DNA of 64,000 nucleotides, taken from the NCBI RefSeq assembly GCF_009870125.1, contig NC_046680.1, forward strand, positions 21,347,501 through 21,411,500, given 5' to 3'. A model generated the notes under the pieces. The model was not told where the DNA came from and ran no database searches. It saw nothing but the letters and a program-made list of their open reading frames with translations. Positions 23,311 to 35,201 of this stretch are shown here, in pieces. A program made the translations under genes and the position numbers. The stretch comes from Drosophila pseudoobscura (taxonomy: Eukaryota; Arthropoda; Insecta; Diptera; Drosophilidae). Position 1 is the first letter of the stretch. Each line of letters begins with the position of its first letter.

Positions 23311-23706
23311 CTAGTTCTGGGATGTGTCACCGACGCTATTGGGCAGGGAGCTCTCCGTGTCGCGTGATGGTGGGGTTTTCTTGGAGTAATGCATGGACGA
23401 CCCAGACTCTTTGTTACCCGGCGATTTCCAGGCTTGGGTCCGCTTTGCCCGCCGCAGCAAGATCCGGCGCACCATGAAGAACCCAGCTGCCAACAGGGGA
23501 ACTATCAAATACGGCTTGCAGAATAGACCCAAAATGAAAAGACTAAACGACATCATCCAATTGATTAGGGTCACTGTGGGATCAGATCAGACAGTCAGAC
23601 AGCTCATACGCTGTTTCCACTTTCTACACTCACGTTGAAGCTGCAAAAGGGTGGCCACCGTAGTATAGATTGCCGTCGAGAGTGTCACCAGCATGCCGTA
23701 AATCAT
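23311..23706 (-). CDS. Small two-span membrane protein, uncharacterised
   Basis: Two exons, 23706-23634 and 23573-23311, joined in phase 1 (CAAC|GTGAGT ... CCCACAG|TG), give 111 aa. The protein has a hydrophobic N-terminus (about 1-22, MIYGMLVTLSTAIYTTVATL) and a second long hydrophobic stretch (about 27-60, SFSLFILGLFCKPYLIVPLL then AAGFFMV). Next come a basic cluster (RRILLRRAKR) and a polar, Ser/Pro-rich tail. The positive cluster after the second span suggests that the tail is cytosolic. I do not recognise the family. It is tail-to-tail with the HMG20-like gene, whose stop is only about 180 bp away. Confidence 0.68.
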
Positions 23707-25196
23707 GATTTAATTTTTAGGTTTCACCTTACTCGTATTTTATGGGAGAAATAAAATCTGTTGGGGCGAGGCAGCCGTCCACTGACTTTTTTGGTCAGGC
23801 TTACTATGTATTGTAAAGATTATGTAGGCTTTCATGCTGGGGGGAATTGACTGGAAATAGTGTGAGTCATGCTTAGCTCAACACAAAAATTCTTTTGAAA
23901 ATAAGGCATTCCTAAATAATAGAAAATATTCTTCGAAGGGGAGCAGTATGTGTGTTAGAAAAATAATAATAAAATCGAAAGTAATAAAAATGATATATGT
24001 ATTCATCTATGTGGTGTACTGTCTTCTTGCAGCAAATAAAACTTGTTGTTTCTTCTTTTATTATTGAACAAAATGGTCGTCTCGTCGTTTTACTTCTTCG
24101 TTAATGAACTTAGCGTTTTCTTCTTAATGTGTTTTGTTTTTTCGATTTTTTTCTTAGGAACAGCAAAAAAAGTTAAACAAAAATAAATTAAAACTTAAAT
24201 AGAAAATAGTTTTGTTTGATAGTTGTGTTGTTGTGGATGTTGGGGGTGTTTCAAAAAGATTAAATTCTAAATTATAGCGTACATTTAAGGTTTTATAACA
24301 AAAAATAATTTAATGAGATAATAAATCAAAGGCGCAGACTTCAAAAATATTCCATTGAGTCGGGGGGTACAGGTCCCCCTTATCAAAGGCCATCACTTAG
24401 GTTCGTCCAACTCTCTCACAGCGTTTGGTAAAAAGAAAAATACGTGGTTCAGAGGATCGGATCCATACTTCGATCATCAATTAAAAATACGAATCGCGTT
24501 TTTCATTTTGTTATTATTTTTAGAAATTTCTGTGTGTTTCTTATGCTTTCTCTTAAATGTGATTTAAGTTTTTAATCATTTTGTTAAAGTAATGTTTTAC
24601 TTTCCGTATTTCAAGGGCGAGCCAGACTCTCCCAAAGGTGTGTTTCGTGTGTGTTGAGTGGAGAGGATGCGGATGCGGATGTGTATGCGTATGCGGATAT
24701 GGATGCGGACGTGGGGTGGAGCAACTGACTCCAAGCAGTGGCTTGACTAAGATGGGATCAGTGGCTGTTCAGAGTAAACCATTGGATAATTTCAATTGGA
24801 ATGCCAATTTGAGTGTGGTAAGGTTAGGAATCGGTTCGTTCTAATGTGATTAATGTGGCGCGGGGATGTGTTCAGTGTTCGTAAGAAACTGCTTATTATT
24901 CTTATTCTTATTACGGACATTCAGATATTTGCAGGCGAACTGCCTCGGTTCGGTTTTAGCCTTCGGTTCGGGTCGTGCCCGGGGATCTCTCTGCTCGTGC
25001 TCATTGGCCGATTGGGTTGCTGAGACTGCAATTGCGGCTTCGACAGCAGATGCGGTTGCAGCTGCGGCTGCGGCGGCCTGCGGCGTATTCTCCCTCCCTC
25101 ATGTAAAATATAATCTCAGAGTTGTCGTCTCAGATGCAGATGCGAAGACGATGACGACGACGACGACACCGTCAAGGGCTGCTGCTTCTGCTGGCG
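23707..25196. other. Gene-free AT-rich stretch, probably macoilin 3' UTR
   Basis: AT-rich, with A/T homopolymer runs around 24010-24300 and GGATGCGGATGTG-type short repeats at 24665-24715. The part next to 25197 is the likely 3' UTR of macoilin. No conserved frame was found. Confidence 0.5.
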
Positions 25197-25518
25197 TCAG
25201 GCATCCGTGCCGTTGGGGTTCATTCCCACAGGCGACACAACCATCATGTTGCCTGTCTTGGGCGTGTAGACGCTGGCATTGGGATCCAGTGTGGAGTTGC
25301 CATTGTTGCCGTTCCCATTTGCGGCAGCTGCATTGGCAGCAGCCACCTGGAGAGCAGCAGCCACACTCACCGGCACCATTTGCTGCTGGGAGCAGGGAGG
25401 AACCCCCTGCTGTTGTTGTTGGTGCTGCAACTGTTGCTCATGCCGTTGCTGAAGATGCTGTTGATGCTGCTGTTGCATTTGATTCCTTTGCTGCAGGTGC
25501 TGCTGATGCTGATTGTTT

Positions 25519-25550
<32 letters not shown>

Positions 25551-28500
25551 CTGTTGCTGCTGCAGCTGACTCCTTTGCTGAAGATGCTGCTGATGCTGTT
25601 GATATTCCTGCGCGCCGCTTAGGCTCAGCATCGGCGATGACGGTCCAGGGCCCGACTGCAGTGGCGGAGTGTCATTCATGCGCAGAATACTGCTGCCCGG
25701 TCCGTGGGGGCCCGTGTTCATGCACATTGTGTCTGGCATCACGGCCAGAAGTTGGGCAATCTTGGCCTTGAGATCGATGACCTCATCCTCCTTGGAGCGA
25801 CGATGGTCTGAATGAAAGCGTAATCGTTATTAGAACTCGAGTTTGATGCGCTCCTATAAAATCGTCACTTCAGTACTCACTGTCGGATATTTCAATCTGG
25901 CGCTTGGCTGCGCCCAGAGCCGAGAACAAGTCCAGCTTGACTCTCGTCTCTGCGGATAGATTCTTCTCCAGCATCGAGTTCTTCTCCTGCATGGCAGCGA
26001 GGGCTTTCATAAGCATCTCAGCATCGGGCTGCGAAGATTCGCGGTTGCGCACATTCACCTCCAGCATGCGGTACTAATCAGTAGCACAGACATGAAAGGA
26101 TATGTTTCATTAGAGTAAATTCTTTGGTTATTAAGGAAGGTTCTGTATCACATACCTCTTGCTCGTATTTGAGGCCATGCTCTACGGCCAGTTGCTTGGT
26201 CTCCTCCGTTAGCTTGAGGTCGTTCCGCAATCGCTTCAGCTCATCATCCATTTGCTGGCGACGCTGCTTGCACTGGGAGCTGCATTCGGGACGAGCTGCC
26301 TTCTCCTCGGCTGCCTTGCGTGCCTTTTTCTCGTTGGCCAACTGGGCGTCCAATGATTGCTTCTGCCGTCGCTCCTCGTTAAGGCGCCGCTCCACTGTCT
26401 GAAGGTTGAGAGCTTCCGCATGCCGCACATTGTTCAGCTCCTGGTTGCGCTTCTCGAGCTCCTCACACTCCTTCTGCTTGGCCTGTAGACTGGACTTGCT
26501 GGTGAGATTGGTGTCTAGCTTCTGGCGGAGTTCGTTCTCGATTTGCTTCATGTGACTGATTTCGGCGCGATATTTCTTCACATCGGCCTCCAGTTTGAGG
26601 CAAGTCTCGCATATTTTAGACACCACTTTGCTGGCAATGTGCGCAATGGCATTGCTCGAGCTGGAGCTGGTCGACGAAGATACGGAGCTGGCATCATTAT
26701 TGTTGTTGTTGCTGGCCGTGTTCTCCTTATCCTTGTCCTTCTCCTTTTGCTGCTGAGCAACCTGCTGCTGCTGGCTGTGATTGTCCTTGGTCGCATTATC
26801 CTTCTTGCCGCGATTGCGACGACCTATAAAGGTATCAGTGCGATTAGTTGTATGGATTGCCCATTGGATTAGCCCATTGCCACAAATCATTCATACCCTT
26901 GGGCGCCTTCTCAACCTGCGGAGCTGGCTCCACGCTGGCCGCCTCCTCTGCCTCGGCGTGTAGAGCATTCCCATTGGGCATCACGTTGTTGGCCTTTTTG
27001 TCTGCGAATAGACATCAAACAAAAAGCGAAATCAGTTTGGGTTTTCCCTCAGCTCCGCTCCTACGTGCAGTAGTGTACTCACCGTGTTTGTCCTTTGGCT
27101 GTCCCCCCTGTGGCTGTTGTTGTGAAGAGTTGGTGCTACTATCCCAGTCTGACCTCTCCTTATCCTTATCCTTATCCTTACTATTACTTGATGGGGCTGT
27201 TGCTGTGGAAGCTGCTGCTGCAGCTGACGTTCCTGTTGCTGTACTGCTGCCATCGACCTGGTGATAGTTGTTGTTGGTGTTGTTGCTGCTGCTGCTGCTA
27301 TTTTTACCCCCATGCCGCTGCTGCGGACCATTGTTGTGCTCATTATCACCAGCGTCAACCTTATTCCGATGCTTATCCTTGTCCGTGCTGCGTCGATTGT
27401 TCCTTGAACCACCGCCGCCTCCCCCAGCGTGACCATTGGAGGTTGCTGCAAGTGTATATTTAGAAAGGTTAGTGGGTATACATTTATATATATATATTAA
27501 GCTTGAAATCAAACATAATAGCGCTTTATTGATTTTTATGCGGGCGAATTTGAGCTAGGGGCTTGAGCTTGAATGAGTGGAGCGGAGTGTCGGCAGGCAG
27601 GATAATTAGTCGCTCTGGCCTCCCTGCGCGCTGTTCCCTCCCTCCCATTTGGAATTTGGGCTTTTTTCGGTTAGGTAGAAAGATGGAAGATATGAAGAAT
27701 GAAATGAAGGTTTGATTTGCCGACTGGTTGCTGTGGATTAGTGGACACGACAGTTAGTGGGTGAGTTGAGCTCAGCCTCAATTTGTTGTTATTCTTCATG
27801 GATTCGTAAGTCATGCGCATACACAAATATAAATCAGAAATGTTACTGGTACATATATTAATGGATTTTGGTTTATTTTTGCCGTGGTGAGGTAGGGACG
27901 TCAGAAAGCAGCGTAAAGTATTATTACCACCACAACAACCATCGGCATCAGTGGAAGTAGAGGAGCTAGTAGAAGAAGTACAAGTAGAAGATGGGTGTTC
28001 TGATGCTGCTGCTGCATCTCCCGGTTGCTGATTCTGTGTCACCGCCAAGCTTGCTGTAGTTGCAGCAGCAGAGAGGTAGCAGTATGAAACAGAAGTGGTA
28101 GAAGTGGTTGCTGCACCTGTGCTTGTTGCCGTCGCCGATTGCTTGCCTCCTGTCGACGAGGAGGAGGATGAGGGTGTGGATGACGCCGCCGTCGATGCTC
28201 CTGTCCCTGCCCCTGCAGCGGCTGACGATGGCGACGACGCCGTTGTGCTATTGTTGTTGTCATTCGCGCTGGTATCCTTGCTGTTGCTGCTATTGTTATT
28301 ATTGTTGTTGTGATGGTGATGATTATGGTGATTGCTATTGCTTGAACTGCTGCTGGCGCCGGCGCCGCCGCTGTGATGATGCTCATGATGGTTTTGTGCT
28401 TGCGTTACAGATCCCAAAATGCCATTGGGATGCCCCGCGGCCGATGCGGCTGCAGCGGCGGCTAGCGCCGCCGTTGTGACCGACCCATTGGCGACCACAA

Positions 28501-30317
28501 TTGTGCTCGAAGATGCTGGGGCTCCAGACGCAGCCGCCGCCTCATCGGTGGCCTCCTCGGCAGGCAGGGCCTGCTGCAGGAGCTGCATGTAGAACTCGTT
28601 CTCCTTGGCCACCTCGCGCTGCTTGCGCTGACGCATGCGGTAGCCCACGTAGCTTTTGAAGCCGAATCCAAGCGTGACAACCGGATAGCCAATGCTGGAA
28701 AAGTTACATATATGAACACAGAGGATCTAGTGGGTGTGGATTCCACCCTTCGAAGCTTACCAATGCGCCGCGAACGGCCTGCAGAGATCCAAGTGCGGCA
28801 TGTGGCGACTGTCTTTCCATCGAATGCCCACCTCGAGATAGACAAACAACATCCAGAGTATGATGGTCGGCAAACAGATACCCTTATCTGCAAGAAACGA
28901 GTAAACGAGTATGTACATAGCTGCTGCCTGTTCCTGTTTTATAGCCGGAGATGGATGACGCACCTGTATGCCAGACGTACTGCACCCAGACGTATGTGCT
29001 GGCCGCAAAGAGCAGCCAGTGAACGGGTATGAAAAATAAGCAGACCAGATCCGATGTTATCGCAATACAGACGAATAGCACGGAGAATGCCTGTACAAGT
29101 AATCAGAACATATATTAAACTATGCACACACATATACAGTGATCCACAACTTACCAGGCCCTTGTACTTGAAGGAATCGTGCACTGAGCGCAGGAGCAGC
29201 CAGAATGGCCACAAGAACTCAAAACGGAACATGAACATGAAATCGGCCACCATCACAATGGCCCACAGAATTAGAAATTTCATGTACAAAACAGTCGTGC
29301 TATGGAAAATGGGATAAAAGACAAAAAAGTTTTAATAATTATAATAATTATCTATAATTGTAGTACTAGGACTAAAGTCTCTTTCTCCCAAGTGATGGCA
29401 CTCTTTGGCATTTATCCTCTAAGAAATTTAGCTTCAGCTTTTAAGCCATTCCCCAGAGTAGAAAATTGAACGGCTATAATTCCCACGGATCGCTTCTGCT
29501 TCCAATCCTTACACTACCACATCCGAAACAGGAGAGCTGGCAGCCCTTTTCTCCTCCGACTGCATACAAAAATTAACATTCCATTAACCACTTAATAATT
29601 GTAAAATGGGATTAGCACGAGGCGCCCGTGTCGAGTGACGAAGCAGCGAACAGGAGACGGACAAGCGCCAAAAACGAGTAGCGTCCAAATACAACACAAA
29701 CACATACATATGCATGTATGAATGTATGTGCATACATATGCTCATAACATCATAAAACAACGGCAATAAAGCGAAATCAAAAAGTAAACAAACATATAAA
29801 TAACACTCTGCAACAGACTACTTTTTCTAATAGATTTCGGGATTACCTCTAAAATACTAATAAAATATGAAAAAATGTCAAGAAAAATTATGCATTTGAA
29901 ATCTTAATATTTCCCAGACGCTGGGCTGAAACTAAAAAATATTTAGGTCCAAATTATAGCTGCATTTATCGGCTTTTTCACAATTACAACCAGATATAAG
30001 AGATTAAATTATGTACCTCTAAAAAAAGATCGATTTTGTTGACTAGTGTAATCAAAAATAGAGGAGAGCAGGAGAGGAGAAGGCACACAAAAACTGACAA
30101 GCACACACACTCTTGTATAGGCTGCGCATGAAAAAATTCTTAATTGTTTTGTGGTAGCGCACATTTATAATTTAAAGTAATTTAGACTTAGGCTTTACTC
30201 TTGCCATGAGAGGATTAAACATTCTGTGGACACTCACCTGCCGTACATGCCCTCTGTAATTTTGTTGCGTTTCATCGGACGCCGTAATTTTCCGCAGTCT
30301 GCATTGCGCCGCTTCAT
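25197..30317 (-). CDS. Macoilin (TMEM57 family), ER transmembrane coiled-coil protein
   Basis: Ten coding exons on the minus strand: 30317-30238, 29299-29155, 29090-28964, 28887-28761, 28694-27928, 27445-27083, 27001-26897, 26823-26156, 26073-25881 and 25807-25197. All are GT-AG and in phase; 3186 nt, 1061 aa. The N-terminus MKRRNADCGKLRRPMKRNKI is a macoilin signature, followed by four transmembrane segments up to about residue 150 (e.g. FRFEFLWPFWLLLRSVHDSF, WLLFAASTYVWVQYVWHT, LPTIILWMLFVYLEVGIRW). A long Ser/Asn/His-rich disordered middle leads to coiled coils from about residue 620 to 900, then a polyglutamine-rich tail. Macoilin sits in the ER/nuclear envelope of neurons and affects excitability in worms. 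I believe the D. melanogaster orthologue is CG30389 (from memory). Confidence 0.95.
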
Positions 30318-32027
30318 TTTTGTGGTTCGATTCGAAAACTCCACTCCAGTCGTAAATTGTATATTTATTGCTTTTTAGATTCGCTTTTCGTATCAATTTA
30401 TAATATTTTATCGAACAGATTTTGCATTTCACTTTTCACTTAATTATTAGATTTTAGCCGATGGGTTCGGTTTAATTGTTGCTGGTGTTGCTGGTGCTGC
30501 CGCTGCTGCTGCCGGCGCGACGGCATTTCATTAAATCTCGTGCATATGACAACACACAATTTTGTACCTCCTGCTGAGTGGCTTCTATACTGCAAACAAC
30601 AAGAGAAGGGGAAGAAAGATGTGTGATAAGAATGGAAAAAGAATCCCAGAGGAGAGGAGAGCGATAATGAGAGCGCGCACAATGTTAACATTGAATTCCG
30701 AGAGGAACCCAGAGCAAAGTGGCCAAGTGATGGCGCGACTGTTATTTAAATGTATACGTAATGTACATAAATGCATATATATTTGTACATATGTATGTAC
30801 ATATATGCAATAAAGTACTATTTTTAATCATTTTATTTTGTTGATTGCACTTTCGCTTTGTTGTGCGTTGGCTGGCTAATGGCTGTTGTAGGCGGGTAAA
30901 ATGCGGTCAGGTCAGACTATACTGATTATTTATAAATAAAGTTAACTAAATTACAGAAAAATCAGTTTAGCATTAAGCTGCATATTAATCACTGTCACTG
31001 TAATAGCAGACAGAACAATAGCCATTCCTGATCACGCGTTGATTTTTTTCACGCTGCAGATGCTCACCCTATATTAATACACCTTGAAAATGCAGCTAGC
31101 ATTCTGTTATTTTTTTATTCTGTTAAAACAGACAAAAACATGTGTGAGATGTGCCGTTGCTCTTTGGGGTGCTGATTTCTGCAGAATTTGACATTCAACT
31201 TGAACCATAACTTTAAAAAATTAACATTCAGCATGCGAAATTGCCACCGACGTTTGCCGACTATCTAAAATGCTCCCCAAATAAATCATTCCTTACAACG
31301 GCTTCCTTCAATTTCATAATTATGTGAAAGTAATCAAAAGTGCGGCTTATCTGGCACTAATCATTCAATACTAAATATTTGCAGACAATTAAATGATACA
31401 TGAGGCAACAAAACGACACCTGTGGTGTTAAGAGCATGATTAAATGCATAAAACAAAAAATCTAATTTTCATTCTTCCAATTTAAACGAATTTCAAGTTA
31501 AAGCCAATGTCAACAGAACATTCATAACGCAAATACAGACTGCGCACACACGCACTCCCACTCAAGTAAACAAATCAATGCAACGACGGATGAAGGATTT
31601 AAAAGAGGAGAAAGGGAGTTGAACTGACAGACGTAACAGTAACAGCCAGGGAAGATGAAGGGAAGACATACGTACATAATGGGCACGCTTTTCAACATGT
31701 GGATGTGGATGCTGCCCGGTAAAGTAGCTAGTGGAACGTGGAGCCGCAGCACACACACAAACACACACGAACGCTGTTGCGCCAATACATGTTTAGGAAT
31801 TGAACTGCGACTGCGCCAGTCCCAGCGCAGAGCAGCAGTAGCTCAATCGGAAGCGGAACTATGCAGATTTCAAGGAAGCAGAGCAGCAGAATCAGAGATT
31901 CAGAACTGTTCTGTGGCTGTGTGTATGTATACGGTTGAAAAATGTTTATAAATAGCATCCAAAAGTGGAGCGCATCTACATACATGGACACAACACACAT
32001 ACAGGCGGCAGCGGAAGCTCCGCTTAC
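30318..32027. other. Region upstream of macoilin
   Basis: Probably macoilin 5' UTR, promoter or a first intron. It holds short CA/TA-type repeats (30750-30800, 31720-31770). No conserved coding signal was seen on either strand. Confidence 0.45.
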
Positions 32028-32133
32028 CGATGACGTCGGGACGCCACTGTTGCTGTGTCTTGACTATCCTGTGACCGATGAACAAGACCCAGACACGAGA
32101 CCATAATTCGGGCAACTGTATGTGGTCCGCCAT
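32028..32133 (-). CDS. Possible isolated first coding exon
   Basis: ATG at 32133 with a good context (AAAAATGGCGGACC) opens 35 codons (MADHIQLPELWSRVWVLFIG, then HRIVKTQQQWRPDVI) that run into a consensus donor (ATCG|GTAAGC) in phase 1. The composition is protein-like, with one hydrophobic stretch. I find no partner exon between here and macoilin. Phase-1 acceptors do exist in macoilin (exon 4 at 28887 and later ones), so an alternative macoilin N-terminus is possible, but it would skip the first two transmembrane exons. It may also belong to an unrecognised gene. Confidence 0.33.
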
Positions 32134-33680
32134 TTTTTAGTGGTAGTCTAAACTGGGCTCGAAATAATAACAAGGGGTTTACAACTCGAGAATATGGTGC
32201 CGGTGTTGCCCGACTTTAAAATTGCATTTGCAGAGTCACACTCAAACTCATATCAATGCATGCGCATCATACCGTTCAGGGGGAATGCAAGGGGTAACCA
32301 AATTGATGGGAAAGCTCTTTCCATTTAATATACCAATTTATGTGTGTGTATAACTAACGAAAAAGGTTCATGCCAAATGAATTTTTTGCTGAAAATTCTC
32401 GAAAAGGAGTAGATCAGAGCCATAAAGAGTGTATTTTGGCAAAAACAAAAAAAAAAACAAGATCGAACAGGCACAGTTACACCAATACGCAGACTTCTTA
32501 GTGTGTGTAGATTTACAGCTGTTCGGTCGCGCGCGCTTCGCATTTAGAAACGAATTCTACCACTACAACAAGAAGAGGAGCACGAAGCGAAAAGGCTAAA
32601 GAACTCTACAAAAAATGCCGTACGAATTGCTGCATACAATTTGTGGCTGCTTTTTTGCATAACGTGCGGTGGAGATGGGGATCTGATAAACGATGCTCCA
32701 AAATGGTTTGCGGTTTACTTTTACGTTATCTACGAAGCACTAAAGAGAATAATGACTTAATATGGGTACAAGTTAAGTACGAGTCGAAAAGCATTCAATT
32801 CATTGATGATGCCGGGTTCTCGATCACCTTCGTACATATTCCAAAAATAGCGCCTGGAATAAACCAAAACATTTGTGTGTAGCTTCACTTTAATGTGTGA
32901 GTTTGTGTGCATGTGTAAGCAAAACCGAGCGAAAACTTGCTCTTGGGGTAGGGGTCATGTTGATGAGGGTGAGCTTTCGAACAGCATCCACAGTCGCACA
33001 GGCAGAGGGAAAAGGAGAAGGTTGCCAGGAAAGAAAACAAGGATATGCTGCTGTCTCTGCCAACATCGACAGCGGTTACGTTCGCTCTTTCCATCGCATG
33101 AATGTGTGCGTGTGTTTGTGGGAGCACTGGTGGAGAGCAGAGCAGAGCTGCTGTTGGTTTGTTGGCGGCTGGGCCACACGCTAGGGACACCTATGTATAT
33201 TTTTTCACACTCCTCACCTACACAAATATACTTATACTACTAGTTCAAGCCATGACAAAAATTGCACACGTTTTACAGCCGATTTTCGTTACTCTTTGCG
33301 CTTTTAGCCACACTCGATTTATATTTGATTATTTCACTAAGCTCTTCACACGTTCTGATGTTCCATTTATTTACTTTTATATTGATATTTTATACAATTT
33401 GCACATTTCCCACAACTGCGCTGTGTGTGTGTATGTGCATGCTTGTGAGTGCCTCTGCTTACGTTTGTGTATGCGTGTGAGTGAATTCTTTGGCAGCCGA
33501 AAAATATTTTTAACACTTGGTTAACTGCGCTGTTTGCATTGATGCTTACATTGAATTAGCATAACATTATATTTAGTTTAAATTGTTGTGGTTAATTTCT
33601 TGGGTATTTATTATATTTATATATTTATTTTATTGATACAAAAAATCAAATTTTTGATTTGTATTTTTTAACACCGAACT
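32134..33680. other. Gene-free stretch
   Basis: Contains GT-rich microsatellite-like tracts (e.g. 33420-33480) and AT-rich DNA. Open frames here (such as 32875-33243 and 33102-33524) have low-complexity or random composition and no family match. Confidence 0.5.
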
Positions 33681-33686
33681 CCCGAA

Positions 33687-34260
33687 CAGTGTGCCCGCGG
33701 ACTTACAGATTATATATACGGTCAGACACTCAGAAATATACCGAAACTACGCCAGAAATTTCAAAATATACCGTAATATACCGACGAATCATTTGTATTC
33801 AAGTTCCATATTACTCATTTTTGATATTCGGTTGAATATTACTAAGTAGCTAGAACCCTCAGCTCTGAACTCATAATTTTGTCTGATTAATGAATGATTT
33901 TTCTACTTGACTGGGTTGCTTTAAATACTTGACTTGCTTTCCTGCTACGGCGATTGTTTTGATTGTTTTTGCCTGAATTTTGGTGCCTCAACAACAATAT
34001 AACCCACTTATCCCCCCTTTATTTAAACAGTCTCACGACTTGAGGTAAATGGCGGAAAACATTACTGATTGTAAATTCTTTTTGTAGATCTTTCCTGTGA
34101 ACTTAAAAAAAAACCTAAAATCTTTCACCTGAACTGCGCTAAAATTTTTATTATTTTCGTTGGAATATTTAAATACCCCCTTCACAAGCAATGGGCTAAT
34201 CGTTCGTCGTCGAAGACTGGAAACCATACTGAATTCCTGAATCAATTTTCTACTTGACTT
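33687..34260 (+). repeat. Dispersed repeat copy 3, most complete
   Basis: Opens with a degenerate Motif 1 (33687-33697 reads CGGGCACACTG on the minus strand, one base off) and at least three Motif 6-like ATATACCG words (33733-33790). A segment shared with the 42.5-kb copy follows (TTGATATTCGGTTGAATATT). Then comes the body shared with the 18-kb and 21-kb copies, inverted relative to them (34010-34250: AAATGGCGGAAAA, TCTTTCACCTGAACT, TACCCCCTTCACAAGC). It shows that the two sequence blocks belong to one element or one composite. No reading frame is present. Confidence 0.75.
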
Positions 34261-35201
34261 GACTACTGACTACACTACTTGACTTTTAAGTTAACCCATT
34301 TCTTGTATGTTGACTGAAACTATAGCTGCGCGTCTAAGTTTGCAGAGATATACAATCAATGCATTGTAATAAATGAAGCAGGAAAGCACGTTTTGAGAAA
34401 GCGAAAATTAAAAAAACCTGCGTATGGATGTTTCTATACCCTGTATTAAATTTATTATTAACAGAGAAGACTTAACGTAGCTTTTCCTATACGTAGAGAT
34501 GGTATCGATTAGGTTTTGCGCTTAACAGTACGCTGTTAGCCGCACTGTTTCTTTTTGAACACAACACATCCCATATTGGAAATGTTAGTACTAAACAAAT
34601 ATACATATATTGTATATTTTTTTTTTATATTGATAAATTCATTTCTAAAAGCAATCACATTTAAATTTTTTTTATTTTATAGTACTGATATAATATAATT
34701 GTATTTGAATTGTACACTAGAATCTATGTACCTAGAATCTGCGCGTTGAAAACAATCCGAGTGTTAAATAGACCCTTAAAACTAAATACATAACAAAATT
34801 ATAAACACTTCAAGTTCTGCGATTGCCGATTTTGTTTCCGCTTCTGCGTTGCTCTGTCAATTTCCCTCCAAACTCTCACATTCTCTTGCTTTTGCTAAGT
34901 ATTTTCTATATCCGTGTATGAATGCGTACACGAACACGTAGTCCCTCCGGTCCTTGCGTTCCTATTGTATTTTACGAGTAGAGTAATTCATTCAAAAATT
35001 TTGGTTGCGTTGCTGGTACTCAGCTTAAAGTACGTGAAATGCCACGAAATCTCAGGTTGAAAAGATTTAAATAGGTTCGTATGTTTGGATTTTACACATG
35101 TATAAGTTACTGGGTAATCATGAATTACACTTTTCCTGATGGGAATTCAATCAGAATTCACAGCAAAGATGCAATTTGATTCTGCTGATCTAATCTGTCT
35201 T
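34261..35201. other. Spacer and SCAF4/8 homologue 3' UTR
   Basis: AT-rich. It holds a DRE (TATCGATT, 34503-34510) followed at once by an imperfect inverted repeat (34518-34543) but no supported gene next to them. The part adjacent to 35201 is probably 3' UTR of the minus-strand gene. Confidence 0.45.

Noticed and set aside
24866-25771. 301-codon plus-strand frame rich in Ala/Val
   Set aside because: Antisense of the macoilin last exon; the Ala/Leu richness is the shadow of its CAG tract.
33102-33524. 140-codon plus-strand frame near 33 kb
   Set aside because: Cys/Phe/Leu-rich translation of GT repeats and AT-rich DNA.
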